From positions 6,074,501-6,138,500 of the forward strand of contig JAYJMM010000041.1 in assembly GCA_037349105.1 (NCBI GenBank): a DNA stretch of 64,000 nucleotides, written 5' to 3'. Numbering within the stretch: the first letter of the stretch is position 1; every line of letters starts with the position of its first letter. The notes under the pieces are model-generated. The model was not told the origin of the DNA. It worked only from the letters and a program-made list of their open reading frames with translations, and ran no database searches. The stretch comes from Limnomonas spitsbergensis. Taxonomy: Eukaryota; Chlorophyta; Chlorophyceae; Chlamydomonadales. Both the position numbers and the translations under genes were made by a program. This document shows positions 23,925 to 35,800 of this stretch, piece by piece.

Positions 23925-25014
23925 TTACAGCAGGCTGCTTCCCTTGACTGCCTCCACCAGCACAAGGCCCAGGAAGCCTAGCTGTGCCACCCTGCCAACA
24001 ATAAGCTCCAGATCTGGCTTGAAGGGCCCAAACTCCTTGCCATTGACCTGCAGTCAGAGGATTAGGAATATGGTTTCGTTGGCAAGGTTACAAGTCAAAG
24101 TCTCTGTGTTACAACATCAAAAAGTATTGCCCCCAGTATTGCAACCTGAACTTGGTCAGAAATCAATCCCTTTTCTGTACTTGTGAGTTTTAACTTAAAT
24201 TTGGACATGTATGGTATGGTGAGTTGTTCCATTTCATGCTCCTATCAGTGGCCAGGCAAGCATATCATTGCACACCATTTAGTTTGACCTGGCCACTTAC
24301 GTCAGTTCCCGCCAGCAGCTTGGGCGCCAGGGTTGCCATGGTCGTCAACACAATGATGGCAGCAAAGCCCAGGGAGGCAGCTCCAATGGGCTTCTCCACC
24401 AGTTCTTGGTTAACATACAACCCAGTCAGCTGGCTGAACACACCGTGATGTGTCACAGCTTCTGATGCAATGGCGGCGACAAAGCCAAGCATGGCTGAGC
24501 GGCCGTTGATGGCCTCAGTGGTGGGATTTAGGATCTTGAAATCTTGCACGGGTCCAGTCTCGGTGGCCAGGACAGGTGTTGCTGGGCTCTCGGCAGGGGT
24601 GGGGGCGGGCTGAGACTGTAGGGGCGACAGAAAAAAGGTATGAAGGTCACCAACGGCGTGACAGGGCAGGATATCGAAGGCGACAAACTGATCGCCAGTA
24701 TATGGCAGATGACGCATCGGGTGCAGTTCAGGCAATGGGGGCAGCTACAGGCAGAAATGCGTTGATGACACCCTAACGAAGCCAGGGTTCATTCCAACAG
24801 CGTTGATGGGGACGTATTACAGTCGTGGATATTGTGCTGTCAAGGAAGGAAGCAACTAAGGCAAACGAGTTATGTCTGCGTGTGCTGTCAGGCTGCTCAC
24901 CTGTTCATCCACAGCACGCACTCGGGACACTGGTCGCGATGCTGTCCTGGCCACGCTGGGCCGGGAGGTAGAGGCGACCTGCTGGATGCGTTGGCGGTTG
25001 GCGAGCTGCATCAT
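23925..25014 (-). CDS. ELIP: ELIP/Cbr-type early light-induced protein
   Basis: ELIPs are stress-induced three-helix relatives of light-harvesting proteins that sit in the thylakoid membrane and protect against photo-oxidation by binding free chlorophyll and carotenoid. Exons on the minus strand: 25014-24901, 24615-24301, 24047-23925; GT-AG junctions, phase 0 throughout, 183 residues. The start is MMQLANRQR, followed by an Arg/Ser/Ala-rich stretch typical of an algal chloroplast transit peptide (to about residue 38), then a Pro/Ala linker. Helix I (about 72-95) carries EAINGRSAMLGF, helix II is about 113-133, and helix III (about 156-178) carries ELIVGRVAQLGF. The E-GR-A-LGF signature in helices I and III marks chlorophyll-binding helices. 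VNGKEFGPF precedes helix III as in other ELIPs. The introns (285 and 253 bp) lack the junction repeats of neighbouring genes. Confidence 0.93.
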
Positions 25015-25103
25015 CTTGCAGTGGTTGCTTTGGGGATTTGGGTTGATGTCGTTGGAATTATTGAGCTGTGAGGGAAGCGTCTTAGTCGGAGGACGCAGTC
25101 TAA

Positions 25104-25109
25104 TTTATA
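25104..25109 (-). promoter_or_regulatory. TATA box upstream of ELIP
   Basis: The minus strand reads ccggtataaattag, about 90 bases before the ELIP ATG, a plausible distance for a TATA box plus short 5' UTR. Confidence 0.5.
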
Positions 25110-25114
25110 CCGGA

Positions 25115-26846
25115 AGGCCGGCCACGAGACATGTGGCCTGAATCTGCGTTCTGTAACAGCCACACGCGAAGCCGCGAACTTCGAAGTGCGTGGCCCCAAA
25201 CAGCCAACGACAGCACGCGGTTCAGACCCACCCGGCGCAAGTTCGTACCCACCCAACCCAGACCCACGCCTGTGGACCACCTGTGTGGACCCACATGCCA
25301 ACGGTAGCGAGCGGCTGAGGCCCACCCAGCTCACCCGACTCAGGGAGGGATAACTCATGAAGGTAGTGGAATCAGATTGGGCGGGCTATCGGGGCCGTGA
25401 GAGGTCATTGTGGCTTAAAAACTGTCTTGCAACTTATGACTGAATACAAGACATAGCCTACACTGCTGACATCGCTCGCAAAATGCGCTCTAGTAGACAC
25501 TCTTCTGAGGTTTTAATATTGCCCTCCTCCTCCTTCACTCCTAACATTACATGATATGCCCCCCACCCCTCAAGCACATCATGCATGGGGCCTGCCACTT
25601 GCAAAGTAAGCAAAGGATGCCCACATCGCGCATACCTGACTGCTCTAAGGCACCCTTGCTTGCCAGCCCGATGCTTGCACACCCGCAGTCTGTTATGTGC
25701 CCATGTGAGTCTGCAACCGGCAAACACGCAAACTGGTGGCACGAGAGGCTAACGTCGACCTGGGGTCGACCCCTTCTTCGATATGCACCCTCCGCCCTGA
25801 AACCAGCCCAGCTCTACAACTCAGGCCTTTCACACCTTTCACAACGGCCTTAGGACTGCTTCTTGAATTCCATGCCTACCGGGCAGATATTGTAACTGAC
25901 AGGATAATTAAGTAACAGCTGCGTAACTTCACTCCATGGTATTAGGGGTGTGATGGAAAGCGTCAACATCTTTCACCCTACTCCCACTGTCCCACACATT
26001 ATTTCCCCAATTAGATGCTCTTTCCCTCCCCACCCTGTCTAGGATGATGCGCCCCCCCCCCTTCCTAGAGTACACAAACAGGGATGTGATGCCAGGTCAA
26101 GTTCTCAGGGGTTGTTCGGGTTAGGAACACGTGCGCAAATTAGATAGAAGGGGGCCGGCATATCGCGAGGGCCTCCCAATAAGGATAGGCTAATCAACTG
26201 CATCATTTACCCGTTACCCGTTTTCGCGTTAAGTGTTGCCAAGTTCACGAGGGCGGTCGTCACTGGGGGGGAAATAGTCAACGACATGGCACCTCCGTCT
26301 AATGCCCTACTCAAGAATACTCCGCTGTGGAGGAATAATGTTGAACACTGGCGCTGTATGATGAACATACTGCCTGTGAGATCCACATTCTACATGATCA
26401 ATGAAAGGAAAGCAGATTCACGTGTCCCCCACCGAAACGGGGAATTCAAACGAAGAATGGAAAGCCAGACACGGGGGCCTGAGGCCAGCATGATCAGACA
26501 GGTCCGAGGATTCTTTTTATACATCTGCTACAGTGCTGCAGATCTAGATCAGCTTCAGTGCTGCAGATCCGGCACATGTCAGGACCCCCCTGGCCCCTGG
26601 TTGGAGGACACACGTGCGTCCAGCCATGCTGCTTGGGCCTGCGCTTGCAGGCGGGTCAAGGTTTGGCCCCGATTGCCCCTTCCGCAGCTACAGGGTGCTC
26701 CGCGGGGAAGGTGGATTCGTAGCCGAACAAATACACATTTAGCTAAGCCGGGCTGGGCTGGGCTGGGATGGGTTGGGCTGGGCTGGGCTGTCTCCTTCCA
26801 AACCACACACAGACAAACCAAACCGCCCCGCGCGCTCATGCCGTTC
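25115..26846. other. Intergenic, nothing recognised
   Basis: Separates the ELIP promoter from the 3' end of RPC34. No frame has a recognisable product. A short GGGCT repeat (gggctgggctgggatggg type) lies at about 26745-26790 and a duplicated agtgctgcagatc at about 26531-26570. The right-hand end should hold the RPC34 3' UTR, but I found no TGTAA signal on the minus strand close by. Confidence 0.5.
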
Positions 26847-29800
26847 TCAGAACTCCAGGAATTTGTCAAAATAGACGCAGGTCTGCGGTGAGATGACGCC
26901 CCCTTCCCGGCAGTCGTTGAACACCGGACAGACGCCGCAGGGTATCGACGTGAAGGCGGTGGTGGGCGGGATGCTGTGCACTGCGGGGCGGAAGTGGTCG
27001 TCCAGGTCGTCGGCGCCCTCGCCATCCACCTGACACGGTGCGGGGGGAGATGCGGTGAAAAAACTACATTCAACATCCTTCACGGAGGGTGGTGGCGGAT
27101 GCATGTTCTTGGAGTGCAACAACTGACAGCACTGATTCCTCACGCTGCAAGAATTGACAAAACTGATTTCTGCACCCTCCCCCCCCCCTTGCTTCAACAA
27201 CTGACAACTGACAACACATATTTCCGCCCCCTCCCTTCCCCCTGCCGTAACAACTGACACCTGACAGCACTGATTCCCCTGCTGCAACAACTGACAAATG
27301 ATAACCTTCTTCACCCCTTCGCTCCGCAATCCCGCCTGATTCCTCATCCCCGCTCAATTGCGCTCCTCGTCCTGCCTTGTCCATGCATCCATCCTAGGAT
27401 TGAAGGCTTAGGGTTGAAGCTTTAGGGTTCAGGGTTTAGTTGCGCTTCTCATCCCGCCTGGTTCACACATCCACCCTAGGGTTTAAGGCTTTAGTTGCAC
27501 TTTTAGGGTTAAGGCTTTAGTTGCACTTTTAAGGTTGAGGCTTTAGTTGCACTTTCAGGGTTAAGGGTTTAGTTGCACTTTTAAGGTTAAGGCTTTAGTT
27601 GCACTTTTAGGGTTAAGAGTCTAGTTGCACAATTAGGGGCAAGACGTAAGAGTCTAGTCGCACGCTTAAGGTTAAGGCTTTGATTTAACTTTTCGTCTCA
27701 CCTGATCTACGCGTCCATCGTACATGAGCGTGTTGACGACGGATTGGATGTCCTCCTCTCGGAGATCCACCTGAGCAGCCAGGTGTGGCAAGCCATACAT
27801 TATTCATGCTGCTTCAGCTACACGGTTCAGCTACATAGATTGGACGGATTGGATGTCCTCCTCTCGGAGATCCACCTGAATTGAAGTTGGCACAAAATGG
27901 CAGGACGTCATATGGTCATGAATGTTTTGTTACCCAAATTCTCCCAATTGAAGATCCTTATGAGACAGCAGCCAAGTGTGGCAAGCCATGGATAATTGAT
28001 GGTGCTTCAGCTTTACGGTTCAGCTACACGGACTGAATGTCCTCTTCTTGGACATCAACCTGCGAGACAGCAGCCACGTGTGCCAGGCCACTGGTTATTA
28101 AGGTGCCTCAGCTACACAGTTCAGCTACACGATGCAGCTACGCAATTCAGCTGCAGGGTTAGGTTGCACGGTTCAGCTTTACGGTTGAGCTACGCGACTA
28201 TTCACACCAACTTTTCACCTAGGGTTAAACAATGTAGGATTCCAAATTCTAAGGTTGCAAGTTCGAACAATGACGATGAATCGGCCTCGACATAAAATCT
28301 TCAACCCCACAACCCAGGGGTCAGAGGCAGTTGGCAGCCTTTATTGAAGTGCAAGCCAGACCAACTTTGCGGGTTTGCAGGGCGGCCACCATTGTGCCCA
28401 TGGGAACTCATTTTTTCAAGCCTCCCTTCTGTGCCCCCTTTTCTGAGCCCCCTTCCTCTGAGCCCCCTCTGCTGGGCCCCCCTTTTTTGAGCCCCGCTTC
28501 TTTGAGCCCCCCTCTTTAAAGCCCCCCTCTTTTAAGCCCCCCTCTTTTAAGCCCCCCTCTTTTAAGCCCCCCTCTTTAAAGCCCCCCTCTTTCAAGCCCC
28601 CCTCTTTTAAGCCCCCCTCTTTTAAGCCCCCCTCTTTTAAGCCCCCCTCTTTTAAGCCCCCCTCTTTTGAGCCCCACACTTCCGAGTTACCTCTTCCCAG
28701 CCCCCTCCTCTCAGCCCCCCTGTGACCCCTCCTCTCAGCCCCGCCCTTCCCAGCCCCCTCCTCTCAGCCCCCCTGTGACCCCTCCTCCTGGTTCACCTTC
28801 GAAAATCCCTTGTTCTTGATGAACAACGCCACCTCGCGCAGCGTCGTGTCGCCCTGCCTCTGTATGTATTTGAAGCAGGCCTCTCGCAGCACCTCAATGA
28901 ACTCCGCGTCAAACTGGTTCTCAGTGTACCTTCATCACACACACACCCGCCATATCAAAGGGGGTAAAACCTTAAACCTAAACCCTAAACCATGCCTGTT
29001 TCAAGCGTTGACCAAAGCGGAAGTGGGACAAGCATCAGCTAAAGCTACGGGGCAGGCTGCCAGGCTGCCATCACTGGGCCAAACGGGGGAACACAACTTA
29101 ACCAGCTATCAGCTGGGAGCCCAGGCCAGGCAACTAAAGGGTTTGCTGCACCAAGCCCCCTCGGCCGTAGGCCGTGATGTGGCTGACAGCCGTAGGCCGT
29201 GATGTGGCTAACAGCCGTAGGCCGTGATGTGGCTGACAGCTGTAGGCGTGATGTGGTTGACAGCTGTAGGCGTGATGTGGCTGACAGCCGTAGGCGTGAT
29301 GTAGCTGACAGCTGTAGGCGTGATGCAGATGACAGCCGTAGGCGTGATTTGGCTGACAGCCGTAGGCGTGATGTGGCTGACAGCTGTAGGCGTGATGTGG
29401 CTGACAGCCGTAGGCGTGATGTGGCTGACAGCCGTAGGCGTGATGTAGCTGACAGCTGTAGGCGTGATGCAGATGACAGCCGTAGGCGTGATTTGGCTGA
29501 CAGCCGTAGGCGTGATGTGGCTGACAGCTGTAGGCGTGATGTGGCTGACAGCCGTAGACGTGATGTGGCTGACAGCCGTGGGCGTGAAGTGGCTGACAGC
29601 CGTAGGCGTGATGTGGCTGACAGCCGTAGGCGTGATGTGGTTGACAGCTGTAGGCGTGATGTGGCTGACAGCCGTAGGCGTGATGTGGCTGACAGCTGTA
29701 GGCGTGATGTGGCTGACAGCCGTAGGCGTGATGTGGTTGACAGCTGTAGGCGTGATGTGGCTGACAGCTGTAGGCGTGATGTGGCTGACAGCTGTAGGCG

Positions 29801-32800
29801 TGATGTGGCTGACAGCCGTAGGCATGATGTGGCTGACAGCCGTAGGCCGTGATGTGGCTGACAGCCATAGGCGTGATGTGGCTGACAGCCGTAGGCGTGA
29901 TGTGGCTGACAGCTGTAGGCATGATGTGGTTGACAGCCGTAGGCGTGATGTGGCTGACAGCCGTAGGCGTGATGTGGTTGACAGCTGTAGGCGTGATGTG
30001 GCTGACAGCAATAGGCGTGATGTGGTTGACAGCCGTAGGCATGATGTGGCTGACAGCTGTAGGCGTGATGTGGCTGACAGCCGTAGGCATGATGTGGTTG
30101 ACAGCTGTAGGCGTGATGTGGCTGACAGCCGTAGGCCTTGATGTGGCTGACAGCCGTAGGCGTGATGTGGTTGACAGCTGTAGGTGTGATGTGGCTGACA
30201 GCTGTAGGCGTGATGTGGTTGACAGCCGTAGGCGTGATGTGGTTGACAGCCGTAGGCGTGATGTGGCTCACAGCTGTAGGCGTGATGTGGTTGACAGCCG
30301 TAGGCCGTGATGTGGCTGACAGCCGTAGGCATGATGTGGCTGACAGCCGTAGGCGTGATGTGGTTGACAGCTGTAGGCGTGATGTGGCTGACAGCCGTAG
30401 GGGTGATGTGGCTGACAGCTGTAGGCATGATGTGGCTGACAGCCGTAGGCGTGATGTGGCTAACAGCTGTAGGCATGATGTGGCTGACAGCCGTAGGCGT
30501 GATGTGGCTGACAGCTGTAGGCGTGATGTAGCTGACAGTCGTAGGCATGATGTGGCTGACAGCCGTAGGCGTGATGTGGCTGACAGCCGTAGGCGTGATG
30601 TGGCTGACAGCCGTAGGCCGTGATGTGGCTCACAGCTGTAGGCGTGATGTGGCTGATAGCCGTGGGCGTGAAGTAGCTGACATCCGTAGGCGTGATGTAG
30701 CTGACAGCTGTAGGCGTGATGTAGCTGACAGCCGTAGGCGTGATGTGGCTGACATCCGTAGGCGTGATGTAGCTGACAGCTGTAGGCGTGATGTGGCTGA
30801 CAGCCGTGGGCGTGAAGTAGCTGACAGCCGTAGGCGTGATGTGGCTGACAGCCGTAGGCATGATGTGGCTGACAGCCGCAGGCCGTGATGTGGCTGACAG
30901 CCATAAGCGTGATGTGGCTGACAGCCGTAGGCGTGATGTGGCTGACAGCTGTAGGCATGATGTGGTTGACAGCCGTAGGCGTGATGTGGCTGACAGCCGT
31001 AGGCATGATGTGGTTGACAGCTGTAGGCGTGATGTGGCTGACAGCCGTAGGCGTGATGTGGTTGACAGCCGTAGGCATGATGTGGCTGGCAGCTGTAGGC
31101 GTGATGTGGCTGACAGCCGTAGGCGTGATGTGGTTGACAGCTGTAGGCGTGATGTGGCTGACAGCCGTAGGCCTTGATGTGGCTGACAGCCGTAGGCGTG
31201 ATGTGGTTGACAGCTGTAGGCGTGATGTGGCTGACAGCTGTAGGCGTGATGTGGTTGACAGCCGTAGGCGTGATGTGGTTGACAGCCGTAAGGATGTGGC
31301 TCACAGCTGTAGGCGTGATGTGGTTGACAGCCGTAGGCCGTGATGTGGCTGACAGCCGTAGGCATGATGTGGCTGACAGCCGTAGGCGTGATGTGGTTGA
31401 CAGCTGTAGGCGTGATGTGGCTGACAGCTGTAGGCATGATGTGGTTGACAGCCGTAGGCGTGATGTGGCTGACAGCCGTAGGCATGATGTGGTTGACAGC
31501 TGTAGGCGTGATGTGGCTGACAGCCGTAGGCGTGATGTGGTTGACAGCCGTAGGCATGATGTGGCTGGCAGCTGTAGGCGTGATGTGGCTGACAGCCGTA
31601 GGCGTGATGTGGTTGACAGCTGTAGGCGTGATGTGGCTGACAGCCGTAGGCCTTGATGTGGCTGACAGCCGTAGGCGTGATGTGGTTGACAGCTGTAGGC
31701 GTGATGTGGCTGACAGCTGTAGGCGTGATGTGGTTGACAGCCGTAGGCGTGATGTGGTTGACAGCCGTAAGGATGTGGCTCACAGCTGTAGGCGTGATGT
31801 GGTTGACAGCCGTAGGCCGTGATGTGGCTGACAGCCGTAGGCATGATGTGGCTGACAGCCGTAGGCGTGATGTGGTTGACAGCTGTAGGCGTGATGTGGC
31901 TGACAGCCGTAGGGGTGATGTGGCTGACAGCTGTAGGCATGATGTGGCTGACAGCCGTAGGCGTGATGTGGCTAACAGCTGTAGGCATGATGTGGCTGAC
32001 AGCCGTAGGCGTGATGTGGCTGACAGCCGTAGGCGTGATGTGGCTGACAGCCGTAGGCGTGATGTGGCTAACAGCCGCAGGCATGATGTGGCTGACAGCA
32101 GTAGGCGTGATGTGGCTGACAGCCGTAGGCCGTGATGTGGCTCACAGCTGTAGGCGTGATGTGGCTGACAGCCGTGGGCGTGAAGTAGCTGACATCCGTA
32201 GGCGTGATGTGGCTGACAGCTGTAGGCGTGATGTAGCTGACAGTCGTAGGCATGATGTGGCTGACAGCCGTAGGCGTGATGTGGCTGACAGCCGTAGGCG
32301 TGATGTGGCTGACAGCCGTAGGCCGTGATGTGGCTCACAGCTGTAGGCGTGATGTGGCTGATAGCCGTGGGCGTGAAGTAGCTGACATCCGTAGGCGTGA
32401 TGTAGCTGACAGCTGTAGGCGTGATGTAGCTGACAGCCGTAGGCGTGATGTGGCTGACAGCCGTAGGCGTGATGTAGCTGACAGCTGTAGGCGTGATGTG
32501 GCTGACAGCCGTGGGCGTGAAGTAGCTGACAGCCGTAGGCGTGATGTGGCTGACAGCTGTAGGCATGATGTAGCTGACAGCCGTAGGCGTGATGTGGCTG
32601 ACAGCCGTAGGCGTGATGTAGCTGACAGCTGTAGGCGTGATGTGGTTGACAGCTGTAGGCGTGATTTGGCTGACAGCCGTAGGCGTGATGTGGCTGACAG
32701 CTGTAGGCGTGATGTGGCTGACAGCCGTAGGCGTGATGTGGCTGACAGCCGTGGGCGTGAAGTAGCTGACAGCCGTAGGCGTGATGTGGCTGACAGCTGT

Positions 32801-35800
32801 AGGCATGATGTAGCTGACAGCCGTAGGCGTGATGTGGCTGACAGCCGTAGGCGTGATGTAGCTGACAGCTGTAGGCGTGATGCGGTTGACAGCCGTAGGC
32901 GTGATTTGGCTGACAGCCGTAGGCGTGATGTGGCTGACAGCTGTAGGCGTGATGTGGCTGACAGCCGTAGGCGTGATGTGGCTGACAGCCGTGGGCGTGA
33001 AGTAGCTGACAGCCGTAGGTGTGATGTGGCTGACAGCCGTAGGCGTGATGTGGCTGACAGCTGTAGGCGTGATGTGGCTGACAGCCGTAGGCGTGATGTG
33101 GTTGACAGCTGTAGGCGTGATGTGGCTGACAGGTGTAGGCGTGATGTGGCTGACAGCTGTAGGCGTGATGTGGCTGACAGCCGTAGGCATGATGTGGCTG
33201 ACAGCCGTAGGCCGTGATGTGGCTGACAGCCGTAGGCGTGATGTGGCTGACAGCCGTAGGCGTGATGTGGCTGACAGCTGTAGGCATGATGTGGTTGACA
33301 GCCGTAGGCGTGATGTGGCTGACAGCCGTAGGCGTGATGTGGTTGACAGCTGTAGGCATGATGTGGCTGACAGCCGTAGGCGTGATGTGGTTGACAGCCG
33401 TAGGCATGATGTGGCTGACAGCTGTAGGCGTGATGTGGCTGACAGCCGTAGGCGTGATGTGGCTGACAGCTGTAGGCATGATGTGGTTGACAGCCGTAGG
33501 CATGATGTGGCTGACAGCCGTAGGCGTGATGTGGTTGACAGCTGTAGGCGTGATGTGGCTGACAGCCGTAGGCGTGATGTGGTTGACAGCCGTAGGCATG
33601 ATGTGGCTGGCAGCTGTAGGCGTGATGTGGCTGACAGCCGTAGGCGTGATGTGGTTGACAGCTGTAGGCGTGATGCAGATGACAGCTGTAGGCGTGATGT
33701 GGTTGACAGCCGTAGGCGTGATGTGGTTGACAGCCGTAAGGATGTGGCTCACAGCTGTAGGCGTGATGTGGTTGACAGCCGTAGGCCGTGATGTGGCTGA
33801 CAGCCGTAGGCATGATGTGGCTGACAGCCGTAGGCGTGATGTGGTTGACAGCTGTAGGCGTGATGTGGCTGACAGCCGTAGGGGTGATGTGGCTGACAGC
33901 TGTAGGCATGATGTGGCTGACAGCCGTAGGCGTGATGTGGCTAACAGCTGTAGGCATGATGTGGCTGACAGCCGTAGGCGTGATGTGGCTGACAGCCGTA
34001 GGCGTGATGTGGCTGACAGCCGTAGGCGTGATGTGGCTAACAGCCGCAGGCATGATGTGGCTGACAGCAGTAGGCGTGATGTGGCTGACAGCCGTAGGCC
34101 GTGATGTGGCTCACAGCTGTAGGCGTGATGTGGCTGACAGCCGTGGGCGTGAAGTAGCTGACATCCGTAGGCGTGATGTGGCTGACAGCTGTAGGCGTGA
34201 TGTAGCTGACAGTCGTAGGCATGATGTGGCTGACAGCCGTAGGCGTGATGTGGCTGACAGCCGTAGGCGTGATGTGGCTGACAGCCGTAGGCCGTGATGT
34301 GGCTCACAGCTGTAGGCGTGATGTGGCTGATAGCCGTGGGCGTGAAGTAGCTGACATCCGTAGGCGTGATGTGGCTGACAGCTGTAGGCGTGATGTAGCT
34401 GACAGCCGTAGGCGTGATGTGGCTGACAGCCGTAGGCGTGATGTAGCTGACAGCTGTAGGCGTGATGTGGCTGACAGCCGTGGGCGTGAAGTAGCTGACA
34501 GCCGTAGGCGTGATGTGGCTGACAGCTGTAGGCATGATGTAGCTGACAGCCGTAGGCGTGATGTGGCTGACAGCCGTTGGCGTGATGTAGCTGACAGCTG
34601 TAGGCGTGATGTGGTTGACAGCTGTAGGCGTGATTTGGCTGACAGCCGTAGGCGTGATGTGGCTGACAGCTGTAGGCGTGATGTGGCTGACAGCCGTAGG
34701 CGTGATGTGGCTGACAGCCGTGGGCGTGAAGTAGCTGACAGCCGTAGGCGTGATGTGGCTGACAGCTGTAGGCGTGATGTAGCTGACAGCCGTAGGCGTG
34801 ATGTGGCTGACAGCCGTAGGCGTGATGTAGCTGACAGCTGTAGGCGTGATGCGGTTGACAGCCGTAGGCGTGATTTGGCTGACAGCCGTAGGCGTGATGT
34901 GGCTGACAGCTGTAGGCGTGATGTGGCTGACAGCCGTAGGCGTGATGTGGCTGACAGCCGTGGGCGTGAAGTAGCTGACAGCCGTAGGTGTGATGTGGCT
35001 GACAGCCGTAGGCGTGATGTGGCTGACAGCTGTAGGCGTGATGTGGCTGACAGCCGTAGGCGTGATGTGGTTGACAGCTGTAGGCGTGATGTGGCTGACA
35101 GGTGTAGGCGTGATGTGGCTGACAGCTGTAGGCGTGATGTGGCTGACAGCCGTAGGCATGATGTGGCTGACAGCCGTAGGCGTGATGTGGCTGACAGCCG
35201 TAGGCGTGATGTGGCTGACAGCCGTAGGGGTGATGTGGCTGACAGCTGTAGGCATGATGTGGTTGACAGCCGTAGGCGTGATGTGGCTGACAGCCGTAGG
35301 CGTGATGTGGTTGACAGCTGTAGGCATGATGTGGCTGACAGCCGTAGGCGTGATGTGGTTGACAGCCGTAGGCATGATGTGGCTGACAGCTGTAGGCGTG
35401 ATGTGGCTGACAGCCGTAGGCGTGATGTGGTTGACAGCTGTAGGCGTGATGTGGCTGACAGCCGTAGGCCGTGATGTGGCTGACAGCCGTAGGCATGATG
35501 TGGTTGACAGCTGTAGGCGTGATGTGGCTGACAGCTGTAGGCGTGATGTGGTTGACAGCCGTAGGCGTGATGTGGTTGACAGCCGTAGGCGTGATGTGGC
35601 TCACAGCTGTAGGCGTGATGTGGCTGACAGCCGTAGGCCGTGATGTGGCTGACAGCCGTAGGCATGATGTGGCTGACAGCCGTAGGCGTGATGTGGTTGA
35701 CAGCTGTAGGCGTGATGTGGCTGACAGCCGTAGGGGTGATGTGGCTGACAGCTGTAGGCATGATGTGGCTGACAGCCGTAGGCGTGATGTGGCTAACAGC

